64,000 nt of DNA from Streptomyces sp. P3 (GTDB lineage: Bacteria; Actinomycetota; Actinomycetes; Streptomycetales; Streptomycetaceae): contig NZ_CP028369.1 of NCBI RefSeq assembly GCF_003032475.1, positions 6,944,001 through 7,008,000 on the forward strand. Reading direction: 5' to 3'. Shown piece by piece: positions 47,214-55,618 of this stretch. The notes below the pieces were generated by a model. The model was not told where the DNA came from, ran no database searches, and was given only the letters and a program-made list of their open reading frames with translations. Made by a program: the position numbers and the translations under genes. Position 1 is the stretch's first letter, and each line of letters starts with the position of its first letter.

Positions 47214-47690
47214 TGCTGTGAGCGCATGGGGTTCGCCGGGTCGTTCAGGCCGCGGCGGCGAGTGAGCGTCCGCCCCAGCGGATGCCCTTCTCGCTGCGGA
47301 TGCGGGCGCGTTCCTTGCGTTCGGCGGCCAGGACGCCCGGGTGGCGGGCGTTGGCGTTGCGCCAGCGCAGGTAGGCGTGCAGGGCCCGGGTCTGCACGCT
47401 GTGGTTGCGGTGGTGGGAGTTGGCGATCGTGAACTGCCGCAGAGGCCCGAAGTGGGCTTCGATCGGGTTGGCCCAGGAGGCGTAGGTCGGGGTGAAGCAC
47501 AGCTCGATGCGGTTCTTCTTCGCCCAGCGACGGATCTTGTCGCCCTTGTGGGCGGACAGATTGTCCAGGATGACGTAGATCGGGGCGCGGTCCGGGCGCG
47601 CGGCCCGGATCGACCTCAGTGCGGCCAGGGTGTTCACCGCACCCTTCTTGCGGCGGTTGACACCCCACAGCCGGTCGTCGCCGACGGACC
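47209..47690 (-). pseudogene. IS630-family transposase, 5'-truncated
   Basis: The minus strand encodes the C-terminal half of an IS630/Tc1-type transposase: GVNRRKKGAVNTLAALRSIR, then the second catalytic Asp in IYVILDNLSAHKGDKIRRW, and the last catalytic Glu in TYASWANPIEAHFGPLRQF, ending at TGA 47245. The N-terminal HTH and first Asp are missing; the break is near 47690, beyond which a fragment of another gene begins on the plus strand. The element's outer end, GCTAGTGCTGTGAGCGCATG, is at 47209. Confidence 0.8.
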
Positions 47691-47795
47691 TGATCCGACT
47701 CACCTGGAACGGCCGACTGCTGCGCATCGCGGTCAGCGACTACAGCGACCGCTGGCCGCGCATGCGCGTCACCAAGAACACCGAGCCCGGCGGTG
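47682..47795 (+). pseudogene. Anti-sigma/regulatory ATPase (HATPase_c_2) fragment
   Basis: A plus-strand stretch encodes LIRLTWNGRLLRIAVSDYSD then RWPRMRVTKNTEPGG. This matches the core of RsbW/SpoIIAB-like ATP-binding proteins in Streptomyces, where L-R-I-A-V-x-D-x-S is followed by x-x-x-x-EPGGRG. It lacks the N-box upstream and the GRG end downstream, and is cut by the IS630 remnant on one side. It is of interest because a SpoIIE phosphatase and a STAS protein, usual partners of such kinases, lie a few kb away. Confidence 0.5.
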
Positions 47796-48005
47796 TTCCA
47801 CGGGTGCCAGTGGCCGCCGATCGGATCGGTGCTCCAGGCCCCTTCCAGGTGGTCGCAGGTTGTCTGCCGACGCGGCACACGCCACGCCCTGTGCGTGAAC
47901 GCGGGCAAGCCGTCGGCCGTATGAAGCGGGAAGCCCACAGGTTCGAGGAGTTGTCGGATGTCCCGGAGGTGCCGCGGCGGCGGAGCGTGCCGGGGAGGTC
48001 ACCTG

Positions 48006-48776
48006 ATGCAGAACCGGGAGGGCGCCCGTACCTCGCGTCTGCTGCGGGCCGGTGTCTTCGCGGCTGTCTGCGTGGTGACGACGGCGCTGGGCCACGCCGT
48101 CATGTCCGGTGACGTCCTGCCCTGGTGGACCCTGGGATCGACCTTGGCCGGGACGGCTTGGGGCGCTTGGTGGTTGACCGGCAGGGAACGGGGCGCCGCC
48201 GCCGTGGTCGGTGCCACCGTCGTCGCGCAGGGGTTGCTGCACCTGTTGTTCGATCTGGCCCACGTGTTCGTCCGTGGACGGGCCGACCTGCCACCCGTCG
48301 GACAAGCCCCGGGCATGGACCACGGGATCATGTTCTCCCATTCCGGCATGGCCGCGCACATGGACCACTCGCATGCGGGCCTGACCCTGGGGCACGCCGG
48401 GACGCCCGGAGCCCCTTTCGCTCCGCTCCTCGAGTCCGTCGTCGCTCAACAGGGCTCGGGCGGGATGTACTTGGCGCATCTGTCGGCCGCCGTCGTGTGC
48501 GGACTGTGGCTGTGGCGAGGCGAGGCGGCCGCACACCAGGTGGGCCGGGCCCTGACCGTGGTGTTGTTCGCGCCGCTGCGACGGATCTGCCGCGTGCTCG
48601 CGCACCCCGCCCTCGACCGGCGGGCCCCCTCGGTATGCGCAGCCACGACCGAGGGGGAGACGGCGCGGACCGCTCCCGTACTGCTGAGGCATGCCGTCGT
48701 CCGCAGAGGACCGCCGTCGGCGGGTTCAGCAGTCGTTCGTCTGCCTGCCGGCCCCCTGCCCGTCGTACGGCCCTGA
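48006..48776 (+). CDS. Multi-pass membrane protein, copper-locus associated
   Basis: 256 residues from ATG 48006, after GGGGAGGTCACC. Hydrophobic segments near 15-35, 40-57, 65-90 and 150-170 suggest four to five helices. A His/Met-rich loop (PGMDHGIMFSHSGMAAHMDH, then SHAGLTLGH) between helices is a likely Cu(I)/Cu(II)-binding stretch. The layout resembles the protein encoded at 59939 beside YcnI/CopCD: both share RAGVFAV-type starts, an ALGH motif, a His-rich middle and a C-terminal H-A-x-x-RRGPP. It is followed by the SOD-like lipoprotein and CopC genes, so a role in copper handling is inferred. Confidence 0.8.
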   Translation: MQNREGARTSRLLRAGVFAAVCVVTTALGHAVMSGDVLPWWTLGSTLAGTAWGAWWLTGRERGAAAVVGATVVAQGLLHLLFDLAHVFVRGRADLPPVGQAPGMDHGIMFSHSGMAAHMDHSHAGLTLGHAGTPGAPFAPLLESVVAQQGSGGMYLAHLSAAVVCGLWLWRGEAAAHQVGRALTVVLFAPLRRICRVLAHPALDRRAPSVCAATTEGETARTAPVLLRHAVVRRGPPSAGSAVVRLPAGPLPVVRP

Positions 48777-48966
48777 AGCACCCTTTCCGGTGTCGGGCCC
48801 GGGTGCTGGGCCGAGGCAGGCGCATGGCCGACGTGCCCGTTCACGCGCGTCGGCCGACCACTTCGGCCTCGGCGTGCCCTTCGTCCGGCGCGCGAGCTGT
48901 TCGGTGTCCGCCGAAAGCGCCGCGTCGTGGCGGGGCCCGCAGCCCGCCCATCGATCGGGAGATTCT

Positions 48967-49629
48967 TTGACGCACCACGCCATATCCGTGCCCGCACACG
49001 CGGCCGGTGATCCGCGGTCCCCCCGGCCCCTCGGCCGTGGACCCCGGCTCGTCGCCTTCGGCGTCCTCGTGGCCGCCACGTCCGTCCTGCTGTCCGGCTG
49101 CGGCGGCGACTCGGCGGACCACGCCTCCGCCCAAGCCGCCTCCTCGGCCTCCGCCTCGTCCTCCGCCAAGGGCATGGACGGGATGGCGGGGATGGACATG
49201 GGGGACCCGTCCGCCACCCCCGCCGACAAAATCCCCGGAGCGACCGTGGTCAAGGGTGCCTTCACGGTTCTCGACACCCGCCCGCCGGGCATGGACGACG
49301 TCGCGGGCAGCGCCTGGCTCGCGCAAGGCTCCAAGGGCACCACCGTGACCGTGTCCCTGACCGGTCTCAAGCCCGGCGCCTCCTACATGGCCCATCTGCA
49401 CGCCCAGCACTGCTCCGCCAAGAACGGCGGGGAGCACTTCCGGTTCGAGAAGGGCGGTGCGACCACGCCCCCCAACGAGGTGCACCTGATGTTCACCGCC
49501 GACAAGTCCGGGATGGGAATGACAACAGTGAACAATTCCCGCAAGACCGGCAAGGACGCGGTCGCGATCGTGGTCCACCCCAGCGAGGCACAGGACAACC
49601 GGATCGCATGCGCGGACTTCGACTTCTGA
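48967..49629 (+). CDS. Cu/Zn-SOD-like lipoprotein
   Basis: 220 residues from TTG 48967 (GGGAG five bases upstream; GTG 48988 is an alternative). A lipoprotein signal ends at LLSGC, followed by a Ser/Ala-rich spacer and a Met-rich MDGMAGMDMGD segment typical of copper binding. The main domain contains AHLHAQHCSAKNGGEHFRFE and EVHLMFTADKSGMG, resembling the beta-barrel and metal-binding histidines of superoxide dismutase-like (SodC/CHRD) proteins; whether all dismutase ligands are present is unclear. It is anchored outside the cell. The stop codon lies inside the following copC gene (22-bp overlap). Confidence 0.8.
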   Translation: MTHHAISVPAHAAGDPRSPRPLGRGPRLVAFGVLVAATSVLLSGCGGDSADHASAQAASSASASSSAKGMDGMAGMDMGDPSATPADKIPGATVVKGAFTVLDTRPPGMDDVAGSAWLAQGSKGTTVTVSLTGLKPGASYMAHLHAQHCSAKNGGEHFRFEKGGATTPPNEVHLMFTADKSGMGMTTVNNSRKTGKDAVAIVVHPSEAQDNRIACADFDF

Positions 49630-50198
49630 GGGCGGCGGCAGGACCGCTCGGGTGCGCGGGTGTGCTGCTGCTTCTCGGCGGCACACCCGCGTATGCCCAC
49701 ACCGCACTCGAGGACGCCACACCGGCACCAGGCGCCAAGGTCGCGGCCGGGACCGACGTCGTCGCGCTGACCTTCAAAGACCTGAAGTCCGGCGTCCCGC
49801 CGAAGATCGGAATGGTCGGAGCCGACGGCACGACCATCCCGGTCGGAGCGCCGGTCGTCACCGACGGCGGCACCGCGTGCGCCGCGGTCTCCCCGCTGCC
49901 CGTGGGTGTCGTCACTCTCACCTACACGATTACCGCCGGCGACGGGGACGCCCAGACCAGCGCGTTCCAGTTCGAGGTCGTGGAGGGCGCCAAGCCCGTC
50001 GAGCCCCCGTCCGCCTGCGCCGATCTGAGCCTGCCGGCTCCGGACACCGGTGGTGCCGACACCGTCCTGGGCCTCGGACGCACCACCGCGACGGCCGTTC
50101 TCGCCGGGGCCGTCGCCGTGATCGCGGGGGGAGGGTTCGTCGCCGACCGCAGACGACGCCGAACAGGACTGCCGGCGGAAGGGGGAGCCGCCGAATGA
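49608..50198 (+). CDS. CopC-domain copper-binding protein with C-terminal anchor
   Basis: 196 residues from ATG 49608, overlapping the previous gene by 22 bp. A signal peptide ends at AYA, exposing His31 (AHTALEDATPAPGA), the N-terminal Cu(II) ligand position of CopC. The CopC Ig-like domain spans about 31-130. The C-terminus has SLPAPDTGGADT, a hydrophobic helix and a basic RRRRR tail, which looks like a sortase-type sorting signal although the motif is PAPDTG rather than LPxTG or LAxTG. A simple membrane anchor is the alternative. It likely binds copper at the cell surface with its operon neighbours. Confidence 0.87.
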   Translation: MRGLRLLRAAAGPLGCAGVLLLLGGTPAYAHTALEDATPAPGAKVAAGTDVVALTFKDLKSGVPPKIGMVGADGTTIPVGAPVVTDGGTACAAVSPLPVGVVTLTYTITAGDGDAQTSAFQFEVVEGAKPVEPPSACADLSLPAPDTGGADTVLGLGRTTATAVLAGAVAVIAGGGFVADRRRRRTGLPAEGGAAE

Positions 50199-50479
50199 CC
50201 TGAAGCCCGTTCATCTCTCGGGCCGCGCTCAGGCGGGTGCGGCCCGAGCGGGTTCCCGCGACACGCGAGGGATCCTGCTTCGCGCCATGGCCCCAGATCA
50301 GAGGCTGGTGGGCCGTCAGGCGTGCTCAGTAGGTTTGCCGGCTTGGCGCAGTTCCTTACGCGGCATTGGCAGGCCGTTGACGTGCACTGTGGCAGGGGTG
50401 AGATTGCCGGGTGTCGGCAAACTCGTCTGCTGGTCGACGGGTACCCACATGGTCGCCGCGACAGGCGTGACGGGCCGAG
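50199..50479. other. Gap downstream of copC, no supported gene
   Basis: 280 bp with no convincing frame. A minus-strand stretch reading MWVPVDQQTSLPTPGNLTP is protein-like but is open from an upstream gene in a different frame and has no start or homology; it may be a short relic. Confidence 0.4.
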
Positions 50480-50908
50480 CTACTCGTCGCCGCCTCGGGG
50501 GCGCAGCGGGGAGGGAAGCGCGCCCTCGGCCGTCGGCGGCTCGAAGATGTTTTCCGACTGTCCTGCCGTGGGGGTGTTCTGTTCCTCGGAGAGTCCCGGC
50601 GCGCCCCGGGGCAGCCAGGAGAAGATTCCCAGCAGTGCGACAACGGCGACGACTGCGCCGAGGGCGCGGAGCCCTCTGCGGACCCTTTCCCGGGTGCTCA
50701 GGTCCTGCCATGCCGGTCCGGGCCAGTCGTCGTCCGGTTGCCACAAGGCACCGACGGAGTCGGCTTGGCGGACAGGGGCGCTGCCGCGCAGAAACAGCCT
50801 TTCCTGCGCGGAGGGTTCCCGCGGTGCGGAGCGTCGAATGGCTTCTTCGCTGTCGTTGAGGAACTTCAGCCAGATGCTCTCGGGATCGGTGGGCTCGGGC
50901 GCAGTCAC
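50480..50908 (-). CDS. Single-pass membrane protein of unknown function
   Basis: 142 residues from GTG 50908 after GGAGAGGGG. The N-terminal ~75 residues are hydrophilic (PESIWLKFLNDSEEAIRRSA, EPSAQERLFLRG), then one helix (RALGAVVAVVALLGIFSWLP, about 90-110) and a short Pro-rich outside tail. This layout resembles small anti-sigma-like or membrane-sensor proteins, but no family motif is clear. The palindromic operator at 51051-51063 lies 143 bp upstream, placing it in the proposed TTGCA regulon. Confidence 0.72.
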   Translation of the reverse strand: MTAPEPTDPESIWLKFLNDSEEAIRRSAPREPSAQERLFLRGSAPVRQADSVGALWQPDDDWPGPAWQDLSTRERVRRGLRALGAVVAVVALLGIFSWLPRGAPGLSEEQNTPTAGQSENIFEPPTAEGALPSPLRPRGGDE

Positions 50909-51050
50909 GGTGCCTGCCCCTCTCCCTTCTGGCCGGATCCGGGGGCCTGCCGACGGCCGGTACACCGTTCCGTGCCGCATCAAATGTGTCAGCTTCACTC
51001 CTGGGCGCCGAAGCGGCGACCGGCCGTCGGCTCGGCCCCCCACACAATCA

Positions 51051-51063
51051 TTGCACAGTGCAA
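51051..51063. promoter_or_regulatory. TTGCA palindrome (site a)
   Basis: TTGCACAGTGCAA, a perfect 13-bp palindrome around one central base, in the gap upstream of the 142-residue membrane protein (minus strand). It is identical to the site at 62064-62076 except for the central base. Confidence 0.7.
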
Positions 51064-51249
51064 AATGAGATCGCCAGCCTATGTTCCGCTTCATGGGGAG
51101 CCTTTGCCCGCGCTTGAGCCGCAGCGGATCTGGCTGCGTCGTGTGCACGAGATAGGGAACGCGCCCCCCCGGGCTCGGGGAAATCATCGTCGCCCCGCAG
51201 GAGGAAGGTGCCGCCGGATAGGGCTCCTTGCATGTCTCCGGCGAGGGCG

Positions 51250-51771
51250 TCACCTACGTCTGCGGCTCTGCGGCCGGTGTCCGTCGGCAGTTTCGAGGCG
51301 GACGAACGGTATGGCCCGGCCCGCGTCGCGGAACGACGTCTCGCTGCCGTCGGCGGGCAGGCCCATGAACGCGCAGAGGCGGCGGGCGGTACGGGGATGC
51401 CGGTGGGCGTAGTCGGCCATGATGTGGGCGCCGTCGTCGGGGGAGAGGAAGCGGGCGGTGACGGCGTGGTAGCGGTTGCCGACCTGGATGACGGTCTTCG
51501 GGTGTGCGCGCAGGTTGCGGTACCAGTCCGAGCCGGGGCCGAAGCCGGAGGCGACGGTCCAGCCGGGGCGCAGGGTCTCGTGCGCCACGACTTCGAGGAC
51601 GACGTGGCGGTCGAGGCCCGTCGTGCGGCCGACGTGGTGCAGGAGAAGGAACCGCTTGCCGAGAACCGGCCCGAGTCCGGCGCGGAAGAGGAGGACGGGG
51701 GCGCGCGCGACCAGGCGCCGCCAGCCGGTGGGGAGTTGAGGGCGCGTGCCATGGGTTCCTCTGTGGGGCAT
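51250..51771 (-). CDS. Deazaflavin (F420)-dependent nitroreductase-family oxidoreductase
   Basis: 173 residues from ATG 51771. The split-barrel domain has family signatures: LLLHHVGRTTGLDRHVVLEV, GPGSDWYRNLRAHP and VIQVGNRYHAVTARFLSPDD. Relatives include M. tuberculosis Ddn, which uses F420H2 to reduce quinones or nitroimidazoles at the membrane. The C-terminal part is short with a basic QSRRRR end. It is divergent from the SpoIIE phosphatase gene, and site b (51863-51875) sits in the shared promoter region. A role in quinone redox protection is inferred from the family. Confidence 0.88.
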   Translation of the reverse strand: MPHRGTHGTRPQLPTGWRRLVARAPVLLFRAGLGPVLGKRFLLLHHVGRTTGLDRHVVLEVVAHETLRPGWTVASGFGPGSDWYRNLRAHPKTVIQVGNRYHAVTARFLSPDDGAHIMADYAHRHPRTARRLCAFMGLPADGSETSFRDAGRAIPFVRLETADGHRPQSRRRR

Positions 51772-51862
51772 CGTCGCCTTTCGGGAGTGTCGTCGGAGGT
51801 GCCGCTGTTCGGCCTCGATTGGGTAAAGGGCCGGTATGGGCGCCGCTTCAGCAGAACAACCA

Positions 51863-51875
51863 TTGCATAGTCTAA
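51863..51875. promoter_or_regulatory. TTGCA palindrome, degenerate (site b)
   Basis: TTGCATAGTCTAA: left half exact, right half TCTAA instead of TGCAA. It lies between the divergent F420-type oxidoreductase (92 bp) and the SpoIIE phosphatase-MarR operon (68 bp), so it could serve autoregulation of the MarR gene. Confidence 0.55.
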
Positions 51876-51942
51876 ATACGAGAGCGCGTCTACGGAGAGA
51901 GAAGCCGCTCTCGAGCACCGCGACCACTTCAGGAGGACGTCC

Positions 51943-53031
51943 ATGATCATGAGCCGGCAGGCGTCCGGATCCCGGCTCCTGTCCTGGTTGCCGGTGACCG
52001 CGATGGGCGTGGTGGCCGTGGCGGACGTGGTGGCGGGACCCGGGGTGGGGTTCCTGCCGCTGGTCTCGCTCGGGCCCGCCTTCGCCGGGCTGGTCGGAGG
52101 CTGGCGGCGTACCGCACTGATCGGCGTGCTGGCGCTGGTGCTCTGCCTGGCTCTCGGCCTGTACGACGGCCTCTTCGAAGGACGCCGCGGGTTCACCGCC
52201 CTGATCTCGGTGGTCGGGGTCACGGGCGCGGGCGTCGCGGCCGCCGTGATGCGCTCGCGGCGCGAGGCCGAGCTGGCCAGCGTGCGGTCGATCGCCGAGG
52301 TGGCCCAGCGGGTGCTGCTGCGCCCGGTACCGCGGACGGCCGGCCCGCTGCAGGCGGCGGTTTCCTACACCTCCGCCGTCGCGGAGGCGCGCATCGGCGG
52401 GGATCTGTACGAGGTGGTCCCCTCCCCGCACGGTGTCCGGGTCATCGTGGGGGACGTCCAGGGCAAGGGCCTGGCCGCGGTGGAGACGGCCGCCGTGGTG
52501 CTCGGCGCCTTCCGGGAGGCGGCCCACGACGAGAGCGACCTCGTGAGGTTGGGGGAGCGGCTGGAGCGCAGCGTGGCCCGTGAGCTGGAGGGTGAGAAGT
52601 TCGTCACTGCCGTCCTCGCCGAGATCGGCTCGGCCGGCGGGGCTGTCTTCCTGAACTACGGTCACCCGCCTCCCATGGTCGTACGCCAGGACGGCACGGT
52701 GGGCTTCCCGCAGCCGCCCGCCTACGCGCTGCCGCTCGGTCTGGGTGTTCACGGGGCCGAGGGGCCCGAGCCCTACTGGGTGGACTTCGAGCCCGGAGCG
52801 CAACTCCTGCTGTACACCGACGGCGTCAGCGAGGCCCGGGACGAACAGGGGGCCTTCTACCCGCTCGCCGACCGGGCGTACCTGCTCAAGGAACCCGACG
52901 CGCAGCTGGCCCTCGAAGCCCTGCGGGAGGATCTGATGCGGCATGCGGCAGGCCCTCCGCACGACGACGCGGCCATGCTCCTGCTGCGCTTTCATGGTCA
53001 TGGAAAGGGAAAATCTGTTCGCGACGCGTGA
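51943..53031 (+). CDS. Membrane-anchored SpoIIE/RsbU-type protein phosphatase
   Basis: 362 residues from ATG 51943 after AGGAGGACG. The first ~105 residues hold three to four membrane helices, the rest is a PP2C-type SpoIIE domain: metal-binding Asp154 in IGGDLYEV, Asp171 in VGDVQGKG, and later LLLYTDGVSEARD and DDAAMLLLRF. Such phosphatases dephosphorylate STAS anti-anti-sigma factors to switch on stress sigma factors. No sensor (PAS/GAF) domain is present, so the membrane part may sense. MarR is 34 bp downstream in the same operon. A STAS gene lies at 55619, but its phosphorylation Ser is replaced. Confidence 0.92.
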   Translation: MIMSRQASGSRLLSWLPVTAMGVVAVADVVAGPGVGFLPLVSLGPAFAGLVGGWRRTALIGVLALVLCLALGLYDGLFEGRRGFTALISVVGVTGAGVAAAVMRSRREAELASVRSIAEVAQRVLLRPVPRTAGPLQAAVSYTSAVAEARIGGDLYEVVPSPHGVRVIVGDVQGKGLAAVETAAVVLGAFREAAHDESDLVRLGERLERSVARELEGEKFVTAVLAEIGSAGGAVFLNYGHPPPMVVRQDGTVGFPQPPAYALPLGLGVHGAEGPEPYWVDFEPGAQLLLYTDGVSEARDEQGAFYPLADRAYLLKEPDAQLALEALREDLMRHAAGPPHDDAAMLLLRFHGHGKGKSVRDA

Positions 53032-53065
53032 ATGAGCAGGTGCTTCGGCGCGATAGAAAGGGTGT

Positions 53066-53593
53066 ATGCCGCAGCACGAGAGCCCCGTGGGGGCCATGGA
53101 CGATGTCGACGAGGTCACCCGAGCGGTGCTGACCGCGTCCCGGTTGCTGGTGGCCGTCTCCGCCCGCTCGATCGCCGCGGTCGAGGAGAGAGTGACCCTC
53201 GCGCAGTTCCGGATGCTCGTCGTGCTCTCCAGCCGCGGGGCGACCAAGCTGGTCGCCCTGGCCGAACTGCTCCAGGTGGCGCCGTCGACGGCCATGCGCA
53301 TGGTGGACCGGCTCATCGCCGCCGGGCTCGCCGACCGCCAGACCAACCCCGGCAACCGCCGCGAGACCCTGCTGCAGCTCACCGAAGAGGGGCGGCGCAC
53401 CGTCGAGGAGGTCACCGCCCGGCGGCGTGAGGAGATCGCCGCGATCGTCGCACGGCTCAGGCCGACGCAGCGGCTGGCGCTCGTCGAGGCCCTCGGAGCC
53501 TTCAACGAGGCGGGCGGGGAGCCGCCCGCCCCCGACATGGACGATGAACCGCATCCGCTCGGCTGGGGGGCGGACGTGGCCAGAGACGCGTAA
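53066..53593 (+). CDS. MarR-family transcriptional regulator
   Basis: 175 residues from ATG 53066. The winged-helix domain (about 35-140) shows MarR features: VTLAQFRMLVVLSSRGATKL, LAELLQVAPSTAMRMVDRLI as the recognition-helix region, and LADRQTNPGNRRETLLQLTE with the wing. MarR dimers bind 15-20-bp palindromes and release on ligand binding or oxidation; only one Cys-poor region is seen, so a thiol switch is unlikely. It is in the same operon as the SpoIIE phosphatase. The TTGCAnnnTGCAA sites around it make it the best local candidate for their binder, but this is inference. Confidence 0.92.
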   Translation: MPQHESPVGAMDDVDEVTRAVLTASRLLVAVSARSIAAVEERVTLAQFRMLVVLSSRGATKLVALAELLQVAPSTAMRMVDRLIAAGLADRQTNPGNRRETLLQLTEEGRRTVEEVTARRREEIAAIVARLRPTQRLALVEALGAFNEAGGEPPAPDMDDEPHPLGWGADVARDA

Positions 53594-53662
53594 GCCCCCG
53601 GCCACCTTCGCGCTGCGCTCGCCGAATGGCGGACGGGCCCGCCCTTCCCGGACTCCTCGACA

Positions 53663-53679
53663 TTTTGCATAATGCAAAA
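53663..53679. promoter_or_regulatory. TTGCA palindrome, best copy (site c)
   Basis: TTTTGCATAATGCAAAA, a perfect 17-bp palindrome around a central A, 50 bp before the membrane protein gene at 53729. A TCGACA hexamer directly abuts it at 53657-53662, the same arrangement as TTGACA beside site g, so the operator would cover the -35/-10 spacer. Confidence 0.75.
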
Positions 53680-53728
53680 AAGTGCGGGCGTGGTTCGCCG
53701 GATCGGGTCGGGAAAGGGGGAGTGGCGC

Positions 53729-54454
53729 ATGCGCTGGTGGCGTCACTCGTCCCGGGATGTGGAGCCCCGTCTGATGGGGCATCTGCGTGCCACTGTCTGG
53801 GGGCCTGCCGAGTTCGTCGGCCTCCCTCCATGGTGGCTGGTCGGGGAAGGCGTTCTCGCGGCGGCGCTGGCCGTCGCGGGCATCGTCGGCACGTCCGTCT
53901 TCGGGGCCTGGACGGGGCGCCCGGGGCTGGCCGACGGCGCGGTCGGACTGGTGTGTGCGCTCGCGCTCGTTGTCCATCTGATCGTGGTGCGGGCGGGCCG
54001 GGCGCTGGTGGGCGCCGTCGCCGTGCTCGCGGCCTGCCTCGCGGCGCAGGCGCCGCAGGCCGCCGCCGGCGTTGTACTGGCGGAGCAGGGGCGGGTGCAG
54101 TCCGTGGTGGTGACGTCGGTGCGGGATGAGGGGGCGGTGCGGGGTGGCCGTGGCCGCTATCTCTGCACCGTGGCCGACGGGCGTGGGGTGCCGCTGCAGG
54201 TGCGAGTCTGGCGTGGCTGTGGGCAGGCCACCCGCCCCGGGGACGCCCTCGCCGTCGTCTACGACCCGCGGGGACGGGTGCCTCCGCGCGGGGTCGGGGC
54301 GGGAGTAGGGGCGTTGCGTGCGTTGCTCGGCCTGAGCGGGTGGGCGGCCACTCTCGCCGCGGCGACGGTCGTCGCGGTCGTGCGCTCCTACCGGATGACC
54401 GTCCCGTCGGCCGGCCGACGGAACGGCGCCGGCACCGAACGATCATCCGGCTGA
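53729..54454 (+). CDS. Membrane protein with extracytoplasmic domain, unknown function
   Basis: 241 residues from ATG 53729 after GGAAAGGGGG. Hydrophobic helices at about 28-48, 60-80 and 88-108 precede a soluble beta-rich domain (about 110-190, GRVQSVVVTSVRDEGAV, GRGRYLCTVADGRGVPLQVR), and a final helix lies at about 205-225. The Cys pair around YLCTV and WRGCGQ may form a disulfide outside. Site c (17-bp palindrome) is 50 bp upstream. The 3' end overlaps the convergent DUF4142 gene by 12 bp. No family recognised. Confidence 0.78.
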   Translation: MRWWRHSSRDVEPRLMGHLRATVWGPAEFVGLPPWWLVGEGVLAAALAVAGIVGTSVFGAWTGRPGLADGAVGLVCALALVVHLIVVRAGRALVGAVAVLAACLAAQAPQAAAGVVLAEQGRVQSVVVTSVRDEGAVRGGRGRYLCTVADGRGVPLQVRVWRGCGQATRPGDALAVVYDPRGRVPPRGVGAGVGALRALLGLSGWAATLAAATVVAVVRSYRMTVPSAGRRNGAGTERSSG

Positions 54455-55183
54455 CGGACTGGGCGTCGGGGACGAAGTGTTGACGTTGAGGTCAGGGCGG
54501 GCGGCGAGGACGATGACGGGGGCGCCGGGCTGAGGCGGGGGCGGGGTGAGTTGGTCCTTCGGGAGCTTGGGCGGGGTGGACTGCTGGAAGTTGACCAGTT
54601 CGCCGTTGATCACACCTGTGTTCTCCAGAACGGTGATGTGGTCCAGGACGGTGTCGTTGGCGAGGTCCGCGAGCTGACGGACCAGGGTGTTCCTGGTGGT
54701 CGCGCGGATTTTCGCGATGACCGGGAAGATCTGGCCGTGGGTGACGCGCATGATGTTGGCGGCGGTGCTGTCGAACTGCCTGCCGGACTCCGCCGCCGAG
54801 GTCGCCACGAACTGCTGCTGTTGCGGACTGGCCTGGTTGGGCAGCGTGACGTTCAACATGGGCGCGATCTTGAGGCACATCGCGTCCAGGCCGGCGTGCC
54901 CGACGATCAGGTGTTTGCCGGCCTCCTTCATCTCCGGCGTCGAGCCCTTCTCCATGGCCATTTCTCCCAGGGGGTACTCCCACAGGCCCGCCGCGCGGAC
55001 CTTGACGACGAAGTCGCGGTCCGCCTCCGTCAGCGGGCCGAACTGGGTGTTGGCGATGATGCGCGAAGTGTCGCTCGACGTGGTCTGGATGCCGAGCATG
55101 GCCGGGTAGGCGAGAGCGCTGAGGGTCAGGCCGAGAGCGCCGACCACGAAGACTGTTCCTATCTTGCTGCGCGATGTGGGCAT
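54443..55183 (-). CDS. DUF4142 (ferritin-like fold) exported protein
   Basis: 246 residues from ATG 55183 with CGGAGG seven bases upstream. The signal-anchor region (VFVVGALGLTLSALAYPA) is followed by the DUF4142 helical bundle: LTEADRDFVVKVRAAGLWEY, MAMEKGSTPEMKEAGKHLIV, and a later QIFPVIAKIRATTRNTLVRQ plus VLDHITVLENTGVI. DUF4142 has a ferritin-like four-helix fold; metal binding is not shown here. A Pro-rich C-terminal tail follows. Site d (55248-55260) is 65 bp upstream, so it joins the proposed regulon. Confidence 0.85.
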   Translation of the reverse strand: MPTSRSKIGTVFVVGALGLTLSALAYPAMLGIQTTSSDTSRIIANTQFGPLTEADRDFVVKVRAAGLWEYPLGEMAMEKGSTPEMKEAGKHLIVGHAGLDAMCLKIAPMLNVTLPNQASPQQQQFVATSAAESGRQFDSTAANIMRVTHGQIFPVIAKIRATTRNTLVRQLADLANDTVLDHITVLENTGVINGELVNFQQSTPPKLPKDQLTPPPPQPGAPVIVLAARPDLNVNTSSPTPSPSAG

Positions 55184-55618
55184 GGGTGCCTCCGGACGAG
55201 AGGAGTGCGGACGACAAGAGGTACGGATGTGCGGCATCCCCGGATCATTGCATCAGGCAAAATTTGCACGAGGTGGTGTGGTGTGCGTCACAGCCTTTGC
55301 CCCGGGGTGTAAGTCGGCCGGGGAGCGGTGCCACGGGTATCGGTCACACGCCCACGGGTGGAGTGAGGTGACGGGCTCTCCAGGCCGGTGCGGGGGAGAT
55401 GTGACCTGCGAGGCAGGCAGTTTGGGGCGGTCTCCTGGAGAGGGTCTGGCCGAAGCTGACGGAACCGGTGCTCGGGATCGCGGGGCGCCGCCGTTCGATG
55501 ATTGGCCCGCCGCAGCGGTCGACAAAGCCCCTCGGGCACGCGGCGGCGGTCGCTCCGCCCTGCAGAACATCGGGTGCGTCGGTTCCTGCCGACTCCGGAG
55601 GCGGCCACGGGCCCGCAC
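55184..55618. other. Upstream region of the DUF4142 gene, no supported gene
   Basis: 435 bp. Frames on both strands are open but Arg/Pro/Gly-rich and lack ribosome sites. Site d lies at its left border. Confidence 0.45.
55248..55260. promoter_or_regulatory. TTGCA palindrome (site d)
   Basis: TTGCATCAGGCAA, one mismatch per right half, 65 bp before the DUF4142 gene. An overlapping second dyad, GCAAAATTTGC (55257-55267), provides another inverted GCAAA/TTTGC pair, so the site may bind two dimers. Confidence 0.6.
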
